Assembly: GCA_021801545.1 (NCBI GenBank)
Contig: JAJYXX010000382.1
Location: 1-27,633 of the forward strand
Direction: 5' to 3'
Source of the DNA: Chloroflexota bacterium
GTDB lineage: Bacteria > Chloroflexota > Limnocylindria > Limnocylindrales > CSP1-4
DNA: 27,633 nucleotides
Positions 14,714 to 21,270 of this stretch are shown here, piece by piece. How positions within the stretch are numbered: position 1 is the first letter of the stretch; every line of letters starts with the position of its first letter. The notes under the pieces were generated by a model that had not been told where the DNA came from, did not search any database, and worked only from the letters and a program-made list of their open reading frames with translations. The position numbers and the translations under genes are program-made.

Positions 14714-16852
14714 TCAAGGCTGCCAGGTGTAGTTCGGGGTGTCCGCGGTTCCGCTCGCAGGTGTCGTGAAGGTGTGATTGCTCCCTCCTTCCCAGATGAC
14801 GTTGCCCGCCCCATCACGCTTGACGAACTTGAATTGGATGGCGCGGCTCGCCGGGACGCTTACGGGCAGGAACCAGTCCGGATAGTTCGGGTTGAAGAAC
14901 GGGATGTAGGGCTTGGCCGCGTCCCAGCTGTCGAGCTCCACCACATCACCGGCGACGTAGATGTTCTGGCCGGTCGCGGTAGTCGCGTTCTCGTGGAAGA
15001 TCACTTGGACCTGGGGGCCACTGAGCACCCTGTAGCTGAAGGCATTGCTCGTCTGGCTGCCCCGAACGACCGTCACGTTCGTATTGCCGGCCGTGATCGA
15101 CGGGACGGTTACCTTGATCTCGTCGTTCGCCCAGCACTGGATCGTTGCGGCGGTGGTGCCGAAGTTGACGGTCCCGGCCGTGCTGCCGAAGCCTTCCCCA
15201 TCTATCGTGACGGTATTGCCGGCTCGGCCGATCGTGGGGCCAACGGCCCCGATCTGGGGCGCGCTCGTCGCGGCGTCACGGAACTGCCAGACGCCGACCT
15301 CGCTTGGGCCTAGATCGAAGGCGGTGACTGCGCCGCCGCTGCCGACCGTGATCGCGTTGCCGGACAGCATCCCGCCCAGGTATTCGGTGTACGTGCCCTG
15401 AGGCAGATTGGTGACGAGACCGCCGATGTTGTAGGTCGTGCCGCTCCGGTTGATCGCGACGAGGACGATGTCGTCGTAGAACTGGCGCTCGTAGACGAGG
15501 ACGTTGGCGTTGTCCCAGCGGAATGTCGTGGGTCCGTAGCGAACCGCCGGATTGCTCTTGCGCAGATCGGAGAGCTTCTTCGTTAGCTGGAAGGCGGTCG
15601 TCGTCTGGTCGAAGGCCGTCATCCACTTGCGGCCGGCATCGCCGTTCTCGCCGGTCATGTATTGCTCAGTGCCGTAGTAGATCACCGGCGTCCCACGCGA
15701 CGTGAGGAGAAAGGCGAGCGCCGCGTGAAAGATGCCGCGGTTCGGCTGGATCGACGCCAGGCGCGACTTGTCGTGGCTGTCGAGCCACGGGACCGCGTCA
15801 TTCTCGACGGTGTAGTCGGTCGCCGTGTAGTTGATCATGTTCTTGAGGTCGGTCATCGACTTGCTGAAGTCGCCGAAGACGCCGCGGGCGGTATTGGCGA
15901 ACTCGAAATCGAGGATGTTAATCCCGGTCCGATCGGGTGACGTCCGGTAGTCGTCGTACTTCGAATCGGGCGTGCCGATGAAGTACTCGCCGAAGTGAAA
16001 GACCGGGCTGCGGGCGTTGATGCGGTCGGCGAACGTCGTCCGAAACGCGTCGCTCTGGTGGAGCGTGGCGTCGTTGCGTATCCCGTCGACGCCGTGGTCG
16101 AGCCAGAGGTCGATCGAGTCGTTGAGGTAGCCGACGACGGTCGAGTTCTCCTGGGACAGGTCGGCGAGCTTGGTCAGGTCCCGGAACTGGTAGTCGAAGC
16201 GGCTGGTCTGCGTGTCGCCGCGGGGTCCGAGGTGATGGAACAGCCCGAGCGTGTCGCTGCCGTAGCGGCCGAGCAGAGTCCCGTTGCGGTAGAACCCGGC
16301 GTTCTCGGCACCGTCGGTGTGGCTCGTGTGGTTCGGGGCGTAGTCGATGACGACCTTGATGCCATTCGCGTGAGCCGTCGAGACGAGCTCGTCGAACTTC
16401 GCCCAGCTGCCCCAGTGCTCGTCCGGCCGGAAGAAATCCTTCGCCCAGTAACCGTGGTACCCGTTGTAGTAGGTCCCGTTCTCCAGGTACGGCTGATCGA
16501 GGTTGTCGTAGGGCGGGGTGATCCAGATCGCCGTGATGCCCATGTTCTTGAGATAGGCGATGTTGTTGATGATCCCCTGCCAATCACCGCCGAAGTAACG
16601 GTTGATGTCGGTGTGGGTCGCGTCGTAGCTGTTGGCGAGACCGAGCGGGTTGTTGTTGCCCGTGTCGCCATCGGCGAACCGGTCGGAGAGAAGCTCATAG
16701 ATCGTGTCGGACTCGAAGTTCGCCTTGTTGGTGACATCCGTGCTGTTGCAGACGGGCACGGCCACGACCGGCCCGACGTTGATCGGCAAGAGGCTGCCGA
16801 CGAGCGCGACGGCGGCGGCCGCCCCGAGCAGTCGCCGTATCCTAGACACCAT
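14714..16852 (-). CDS. cgt: Secreted cyclodextrin glucanotransferase-like GH13 enzyme with IPT/TIG and CBM20
   Basis: This 712-residue enzyme has a Sec signal peptide (about residues 1-32). Its layout is that of CGTases: GH13 A/B domains (about 47-440), C domain, an IPT/TIG D domain (about 535-615, PQIGAVGPTIGRAGNTVTIDGEGFGS) and a starch-binding CBM20 E domain (about 617-712, ending with WEGGSNHTF). Catalytic residues are D261 (GIRNDATLH), E289 (FHFGEYFIG) and D361 (WLDSHDKSR). It converts starch to cyclodextrins or short maltodextrins outside the cell. Region II reads DATLH where typical CGTases have DAVKH, a Lys-to-Leu change at an acceptor-side position, so the product range may differ. 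A maltogenic amylase is the main alternative. The ATG at 16852 has GGAGG seven bases upstream and overlaps the regulator's end by 11 bases. Confidence 0.87.
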   Translation of the reverse strand: MVSRIRRLLGAAAAVALVGSLLPINVGPVVAVPVCNSTDVTNKANFESDTIYELLSDRFADGDTGNNNPLGLANSYDATHTDINRYFGGDWQGIINNIAYLKNMGITAIWITPPYDNLDQPYLENGTYYNGYHGYWAKDFFRPDEHWGSWAKFDELVSTAHANGIKVVIDYAPNHTSHTDGAENAGFYRNGTLLGRYGSDTLGLFHHLGPRGDTQTSRFDYQFRDLTKLADLSQENSTVVGYLNDSIDLWLDHGVDGIRNDATLHQSDAFRTTFADRINARSPVFHFGEYFIGTPDSKYDDYRTSPDRTGINILDFEFANTARGVFGDFSKSMTDLKNMINYTATDYTVENDAVPWLDSHDKSRLASIQPNRGIFHAALAFLLTSRGTPVIYYGTEQYMTGENGDAGRKWMTAFDQTTTAFQLTKKLSDLRKSNPAVRYGPTTFRWDNANVLVYERQFYDDIVLVAINRSGTTYNIGGLVTNLPQGTYTEYLGGMLSGNAITVGSGGAVTAFDLGPSEVGVWQFRDAATSAPQIGAVGPTIGRAGNTVTIDGEGFGSTAGTVNFGTTAATIQCWANDEIKVTVPSITAGNTNVTVVRGSQTSNAFSYRVLSGPQVQVIFHENATTATGQNIYVAGDVVELDSWDAAKPYIPFFNPNYPDWFLPVSVPASRAIQFKFVKRDGAGNVIWEGGSNHTFTTPASGTADTPNYTWQP

Positions 16853-17924
16853 CGTCTGTCCTCCTGTGCTTGTTGTGGCGTGATCTCGTGCGGATCTCCG
16901 GTGCGCGGGTGGTCCCCCGGAGGATCAACTCGGTCGGCAGCACGATCCGCTCCGCGGAGCCGCGGTCGGCGAGAGCGTCGAGAAGGAGCTCGGCGGCGAT
17001 CCGACCCTTGTCGACGATCGGCTGCCGGACCGTCGTCAGCGGCGGGCAGGAGAGTTCGGCAAGGATGGTGTCGTCGAATCCAATGATCTCGAGTTCCTCC
17101 GGGACCCTGAATTCAGCCCGCGCAGCCGCCGCGAGCGCCCCGGCCGCGATCGCGTCGCTGACGGCGAGAACGGCCGTCGGTCGCAGCCCTGAACGCAGCG
17201 CCGTCAGGAAGCCCTGCCGGCCGCCCTCGACGCTCGCTACCGACGGAATGAGCCACTGGTCGCGCCAGGCCACGCGCGCGTCGCGGAACGCCTGCTGGTA
17301 GCCGCGGAGTCGCCGGCCACCGACGCCATGCAGCGGATCATCGAGGTGACCGTACGGCGTCTCGAACGTGAGGACCAGCACGTCCCGATGGCCGGCGGCC
17401 AAGAGGTGCGCGGCGGCGCGGCTGGCGCCACCCTCATCGTCGACGTTCACCGAGGAAACGGTTTCCGAGTCGCCGTCGACGATGACGAAGGGGACGCCGC
17501 GCCGCCGAAGCGGCTCGATCTCCCGGTAGCCCTCGTTGAGGCCAACGATGATGAAACCGTCGACGGGCGCCCGGGCGATGACATCCTCGAGCGTGCCGTC
17601 GACCGGCGAGCCGACGACGAGCATCGAGCGGTCCTGCTCGGCGCAGGCGGTGCCAACACCCTGTAGGAACGCAGCGAAGAACGGATTCTCGAAGATCGCC
17701 CCGATGCCCTGCGGCACGAGCACGCCCAGCACGCCGACTTGGCGCGACACGAGCGCCCGCGCGAAGGGGCTCGGCGCGTAGCCGAGCTCGCGCACCGCGG
17801 CCATGATCCGCTGCGCGGTTTCCGCGCCCAGCTGGTCCGGGTTGTGGAAGGCGAAGGAGACGGCCGTCGGTGAGACGCCGGCACGGCGGGCAACATCGGC
17901 GATGGTGACCCGGGAGGTGCCCAA
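16842..17924 (-). CDS. LacI-family regulator of the alpha-glucan operon
   Basis: This 360-residue regulator has an N-terminal LacI HTH (residues about 6-27, VTIADVARRAGVSPTAVSFAF), a hinge region (PSPFARALVSR) and a periplasmic-binding-like effector domain from about residue 62 (VGVLGVLVPQ). It ends with FDDTILAELSCPPLTTV and a basic tail. It is first in the operon, directly before the CGTase gene, and most likely senses a maltodextrin or cyclodextrin. The start is a TTG at 17924 with GAGGATC upstream. An inverted-repeat operator lies between this start and a strong promoter, so the protein probably represses its own operon. Confidence 0.9.
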   Translation of the reverse strand: MGTSRVTIADVARRAGVSPTAVSFAFHNPDQLGAETAQRIMAAVRELGYAPSPFARALVSRQVGVLGVLVPQGIGAIFENPFFAAFLQGVGTACAEQDRSMLVVGSPVDGTLEDVIARAPVDGFIIVGLNEGYREIEPLRRRGVPFVIVDGDSETVSSVNVDDEGGASRAAAHLLAAGHRDVLVLTFETPYGHLDDPLHGVGGRRLRGYQQAFRDARVAWRDQWLIPSVASVEGGRQGFLTALRSGLRPTAVLAVSDAIAAGALAAAARAEFRVPEELEIIGFDDTILAELSCPPLTTVRQPIVDKGRIAAELLLDALADRGSAERIVLPTELILRGTTRAPEIRTRSRHNKHRRTDDGV

Positions 17925-17934
17925 CGGCAGATCC

Positions 17935-17963
17935 TCTAAAGGCCTTTACTAAAAGCCTTTAGA
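17935..17963. promoter_or_regulatory. LacI-type operator, nested palindromes
   Basis: TCTAAAGGC (17935-17943) and GCCTTTAGA (17955-17963) are a perfect nine-base inverted repeat with an 11-base spacer. Nested in it are two tandem 12-base sites 13 bases apart: TAAAGGCCTTTA (17937-17948, a perfect palindrome) and TAAAAGCCTTTA (17950-17961, imperfect). They start next to the -10 hexamer and cover the expected transcription start. This is the usual place for a LacI-family repressor site, and two dimers could bind side by side. It is also an AT-rich island in GC-rich DNA. Confidence 0.75.
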
Positions 17964-17991
17964 CCATAATCGGCTCGGGAGTGCTTGTCAA
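17963..17991 (-). promoter_or_regulatory. Consensus sigma70-type promoter of the cgt-mal operon
   Basis: On the minus strand a perfect -35 hexamer TTGACA (17991-17986) is followed after exactly 17 bases by TATGGT (17968-17963). The start of transcription would fall near 17956, inside the operator repeat, leaving a leader of about 30 bases before the TTG at 17924. It is one of the two sites in this window with an exact TTGACA -35, and the better spaced -10. It would drive the regulator and all five downstream genes. Confidence 0.75.
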
Positions 17992-18140
17992 GAGGCCGTC
18001 GCCAGAACACGTCCGGGCAGAACCGGAGCCTCGAAGGCGCGGGCGCCGTTGGTGAGCTGGACAGGCACGAACTCGGCGCCCCGGACGACCTCCTCCTCCG
18101 GAGACAAGCCCCTGAGGCCGGATTGCGATTCGGACGACAT
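17988..18140 (-). CDS. Small ORF of 50 residues, unknown
   Basis: An ATG at 18140, 20 bases after the RpiR stop, opens a 50-codon frame ending with TGA at 17990-17988. The stop lies within the -35 hexamer of the next operon's promoter. The translation has a coding-like look (GLSPEEEVVRGAEFVPVQL, then LTNGARAFEAPVLPGRVL) with high G/C at third positions. There is no clear ribosome site; coupling to the preceding gene is possible. It may be a real small protein or the remnant of the end of a larger gene. I recognise no family. Confidence 0.3.
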   Translation of the reverse strand: MSSESQSGLRGLSPEEEVVRGAEFVPVQLTNGARAFEAPVLPGRVLATAS

Positions 18141-18160
18141 CGATGATCGTCTTGCTGGGC

Positions 18161-19048
18161 CTACCGCCGAGCCTCGGACGACCGGTTGCGGCGCCTCGAC
18201 TCACGACTGGGCACGCGTCGGCTCTGGACGGCGGCGTAGGTCCGCTCGAGCGCGCTCATCGTCCGCTCGTACGAGCGCTGGGCGACGCCGACGAACAGGC
18301 AGTCGATGACGGCGAGCTGGGCGATCCGGCTGGCCATGGCGCCCGACCGAAAGGTCGTCTCGCGGGCGGCCGTGGTGAGCACGTGCCGGGCGTGCTCGGT
18401 CAGGGGCGAGCGGCCGAAGTTGGTGATGGCGACGGTGGTGGCCCCCCGGTCTGCGGCGAGGCGCAGGGCCTCGATCGTGTCGATCGTCGTCCCGGTGTGC
18501 GAGATCGCGACGGCGACGTCGCGGGGTCCCAGCAGTGCGGCCGAGGTCAGGGCCGCGTGCGGGTCGGGCCAGACGGACGAGAGCAACCCGATCCGGTGCA
18601 GCTTCTGGTGGAGGTCCTGGGCGACGAAGCCACTGGCGCCGATCCCGTAGATGTCGACGCGCTCGGCCCTCGATACCGCGTCGATCGCCCGCGAGAGCGC
18701 GCTGAGATCGAGCGTGGCGGCGGTGTCCTCGATGGCCCGCGCGTCACTGTAGGTGATCTTGGCGACGATCTGCTCGATGCTGTCGGTCCGGCTTATGTCG
18801 CCGGTGAGGTGGGCGGCCGGGCCGTTATCCGCCTCCTCCCGGCCGGTCTCTCTGGCCAGGGCGAGACGCAGGTCCGGGTAGTGCCGGTAGCCCACCGCGT
18901 GGCAGAACCGGAGCACCGTCGCTGCGGAGGTGCTGCACTGACCGGCGAGTGCGCTGATCGAGCGCCCGGCGGCAGCGGCAGGGTCGTCGAGCACGGCCTG
19001 GGCGACGCGGCGCTCGGCCGGACGAAGGGTCGGGAGGGCGGCGCACAC
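18161..19048 (-). CDS. RpiR/MurR-family regulator (HTH + SIS domain)
   Basis: This 295-residue protein has an N-terminal RpiR helix-turn-helix domain (residues about 5-75: LRPAERRVAQAVLDDP, SISALAGQCSTSAATVLRFCHAVGY). A SIS sugar-phosphate-binding domain follows at about 110-255: VDIYGIGASGFVAQDL, VAVAISHTGTTIDTIEAL, TTVAITNFGRSPL. Such regulators respond to phosphorylated sugars. Because the gene lies 156 bases downstream of gluconate kinase on the same strand, a sugar-acid phosphate such as 6-phosphogluconate is a plausible ligand; this is inference. The GTG at 19048 is the only usual start after an in-frame stop upstream. Its GGAG is only three bases away, so initiation may be weak. The C-terminal 25 residues are Arg/Ser-rich. 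Confidence 0.88.
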   Translation of the reverse strand: MCAALPTLRPAERRVAQAVLDDPAAAAGRSISALAGQCSTSAATVLRFCHAVGYRHYPDLRLALARETGREEADNGPAAHLTGDISRTDSIEQIVAKITYSDARAIEDTAATLDLSALSRAIDAVSRAERVDIYGIGASGFVAQDLHQKLHRIGLLSSVWPDPHAALTSAALLGPRDVAVAISHTGTTIDTIEALRLAADRGATTVAITNFGRSPLTEHARHVLTTAARETTFRSGAMASRIAQLAVIDCLFVGVAQRSYERTMSALERTYAAVQSRRVPSRESRRRNRSSEARR

Positions 19049-19204
19049 CGGCTCCGCCGTTGCTGGCGACAGCTCCCCTGAGCTCCCACCGCCCGGAGGA
19101 ACCGGCGGCGAAGGCTACGCTTGCATCCGTACGACGGCCACGCTTCTTTTGACGCCGCGAATCACGTGCCCGGACCCAGCATTCCCCCGGGTCGCTTGTC
19201 CACG

Positions 19205-19756
19205 TCACATCGAGCGCGGCACATGGCGAACAATCTCGTTTACGATCTCGCCCAGAGGACCATCGGCTGGAATCGCGATGCCCGGCTCGTCGGGCTCGAG
19301 TGTCTCGAGCGTCTCGAACTGGCTCGCGAGCAGTGCCGGCGGCATGTAGTGGCCCTGGCGCCGTTCGACGCGGCTGACGATGACCGCCGGCGGGACGACC
19401 AGGTGGGCGAACCAGACCGAGGGGTGCCCGCGCCGCAGCAGGTCGCGGTACGTACGCCTGAGCGCGGAGCACGCCACGATCGCGGGCTCCGAGGCTGTCT
19501 CGCGCTCACCGATCCAGGATGCGATCGCCTCGAGCCACGGGCGACGGTCGGCGTCGGTCAGCGGCTCGCCCGACCGCATCTTCGCGACGTTCTCTGGCGG
19601 ATGGAGGTCGTCGCCATCGGCAGTTGCCCAGCCCAACCGGCCGGCAAGGGCCTTCATGACGCTCGTCTTGCCGGTCCCCATCACACCCATCACGACGATT
19701 GTCACCGAAGGTGGGGACGCCGACCCTGCCAGGTCAGTCCTCTGTGGCATCGACAC
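19205..19756 (-). CDS. gntK: Gluconate kinase (gluconokinase), GntK type
   Basis: This protein of about 183 residues belongs to the carbohydrate kinase P-loop family and should phosphorylate D-gluconate to 6-phosphogluconate with ATP. The P-loop is GVMGTGKTS at residues 24-32. Then come family blocks DGDDLHPPENVAKMRSGEPLTDADRRPWL (about 48-76), CSALRRTYRDLLR, GHYMPPALLASQFETLE (the GHFMP-type signature) and a C-terminal helix. The start is a GTG at 19756 without an obvious ribosome site. An in-frame ATG two codons later or a GTG at 19705 would also leave the P-loop intact. It lies 195 bases downstream of the glucarate-dehydratase-like gene on the same strand. Confidence 0.88.
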   Translation of the reverse strand: MSMPQRTDLAGSASPPSVTIVVMGVMGTGKTSVMKALAGRLGWATADGDDLHPPENVAKMRSGEPLTDADRRPWLEAIASWIGERETASEPAIVACSALRRTYRDLLRRGHPSVWFAHLVVPPAVIVSRVERRQGHYMPPALLASQFETLETLEPDEPGIAIPADGPLGEIVNEIVRHVPRSM

Positions 19757-19807
19757 CGCTATCGGACGACCCGGCCGGAGTCGCCGCGAACCACCCGCTC
19801 AACCTCC

Positions 19808-19954
19808 TCACGCGTCGCCATGCTGGCATCGCCCGGCGTCGTCATCGCGAAATGCAACGGCGCGACCGGCATCATCGAGCTCGACGACTGGTATGGACGC
19901 GGCCGCACGAGGTGGATCGGTGTTGTCGGCTGGCCACGCAGGCTCGACGGTCAT
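19808..19954 (-). CDS. Small ORF of 48 residues overlapping the dehydratase stop
   Basis: An ATG at 19954 overlaps the TGA of the enolase-superfamily gene (ATGA) and opens a 48-codon frame that starts MTVEPAWPADNTDPPR and ends RCQHGDA. The overlap and a GGGAGCGACG just upstream would permit translation by coupling. The composition is unremarkable and no family is recognised. It may equally be a chance frame filling the gap before gluconate kinase. A 20-codon frame in the same gap (about 19775-19837) reads like the first residues of an ECF-type sigma factor and then stops. Confidence 0.25.
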   Translation of the reverse strand: MTVEPAWPADNTDPPRAAASIPVVELDDAGRAVAFRDDDAGRCQHGDA

Positions 19955-21270
19955 CGTCGCTCCCTGTCGATCGCGGTGGAGATCTGCGGGGCGGTCGCGT
20001 CCTCCGGGTCCGCCCACTCCTCATTCGGGACCCGTGCGTGCCAGCCAGGTCGTCCTGGGTCGCGGTCGTACGGATAGCCGCCGAGCTCTTCGAACAGTCG
20101 GGCGTACCGTGCCATGCGCTCAGGATCCAGGTCGACGCCGAGCCCCGGTCCCTCCGGCACGGCGATCGACCCGTTGCGGTACGGCAGCTTGCCGCCCGCC
20201 ACGATGTCGTCCGCGAGCTGGTGGTAGTGCGCGTCGGCGGCGAACGGCATCGCTGGCAACACGGCCCCGAAGTGCAGCATCGTCGCGAGTTGGATTCCGA
20301 GCTCACCCGACGAGTGGACGCCGATCCCGAGCTGGAACGTCTCGCACACAGCGGCGGCCCTGAGCACCGGACGGATCCCGCCCCAGAACGTAGTGTCGAG
20401 GAGCACGACGTCGACCGCAGGGTCGCGCAGGTTCGCGGCGAGCTGCTCGAAGTTGGTGACAACCGTGTTCGTCGCGATCGGGAGACCGACCGCCTGTCGG
20501 ATCTGCCGGAGCCCGTTCATCCCCCAGGTCGGGTCCTCGTAGTAGTCGTTCCGGAGACCCTTGATCGCGGTGCCGACCCGGATCGCGTCGGGCACGCTGT
20601 ATGAGGCGTTCGGATCGATCCGCAGAGTGTCGTGGGGGAAAGCCTCGGCCAGGGCCTGGAATGAGTGCAGCTCGTAGTCCGGCGGGAAGACCCCGGCCTT
20701 GAGCTTGTGCGTCCGGAACCCGTGACGCGCCTTCAGGTCGCGCGCATGCTCGACGAGCTGCTCGATCGTTCGCACCTCCCCACGACTGGTTTCGGGATCG
20801 GGGTAGCGGTAGAAGAGATAGCTGGCGAAGGCCACCGCGTCGCGCATCTTGCCGCCGAGGAGGTCGTAGACGGGGACCTCGAGCAGCCGGCCGATCGCGT
20901 CGAGGCACGCGAACTCGATCGCGGCGTGGATCTGCGTCCTGTTGTCGTAGAGCGCGGCGGTCGGGTTGAGGATCTTGAACCAGAGCGCGGTGGTGTCGAA
21001 GACGTCGTGGCCGAGCAGCTTGGGCCGGAGTGACTCCACGGTGAGTCGGGCGCTCTGGCCGCCGCCACCCATCTCGCCAAGGCCCACGACGCCACTCTCG
21101 GTCTGGATCTCGACGATCGTCCGGACGAAACGACCCCAGTGCGCGCCGGCCGCATGGCGGAGCGGGGCCTCGAGGGGGACGGTGACGGTGGTCGCTCGGA
21201 TGTCGGCGATCCTCGATCCGCGCCGCTTCCGGTACGCCGAGGCTCGGAATGTGCCGGTCGGGACGGTCAT
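19951..21270 (-). CDS. Glucarate-dehydratase-like enolase-superfamily enzyme
   Basis: This 439-residue enzyme has the enolase-superfamily capping domain (residues about 20-145) and a barrel with the glucarate dehydratase residue set. The set is K189-L-K191 (THKLKAGVF), metal ligands D219 (LRIDPN), E245 (YYEDPTWG) and N268 (IATNTV), and H319 (GIGVHSSGELG). Sequences such as YDLLGGKMRDAVAFASYLFYR also fit that subgroup. It should remove water from an aldarate or related sugar acid to give a 2-keto-3-deoxy product. The exact substrate (glucarate, galactarate, idarate or an aldonate) cannot be read from sequence. The ATG at 21270 overlaps the larC stop by four bases. The first 18 residues (TFRASAYRKRRGSR) are a basic extension before the capping domain. 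Confidence 0.85.
   Translation of the reverse strand: MTVPTGTFRASAYRKRRGSRIADIRATTVTVPLEAPLRHAAGAHWGRFVRTIVEIQTESGVVGLGEMGGGGQSARLTVESLRPKLLGHDVFDTTALWFKILNPTAALYDNRTQIHAAIEFACLDAIGRLLEVPVYDLLGGKMRDAVAFASYLFYRYPDPETSRGEVRTIEQLVEHARDLKARHGFRTHKLKAGVFPPDYELHSFQALAEAFPHDTLRIDPNASYSVPDAIRVGTAIKGLRNDYYEDPTWGMNGLRQIRQAVGLPIATNTVVTNFEQLAANLRDPAVDVVLLDTTFWGGIRPVLRAAAVCETFQLGIGVHSSGELGIQLATMLHFGAVLPAMPFAADAHYHQLADDIVAGGKLPYRNGSIAVPEGPGLGVDLDPERMARYARLFEELGGYPYDRDPGRPGWHARVPNEEWADPEDATAPQISTAIDRERR

Noticed and set aside
15995..17086. 363-codon plus-strand frame
   Set aside because: It is antisense to the CGTase-like gene and the regulator's end; Val/Arg/Asp-rich with no recognisable motif.
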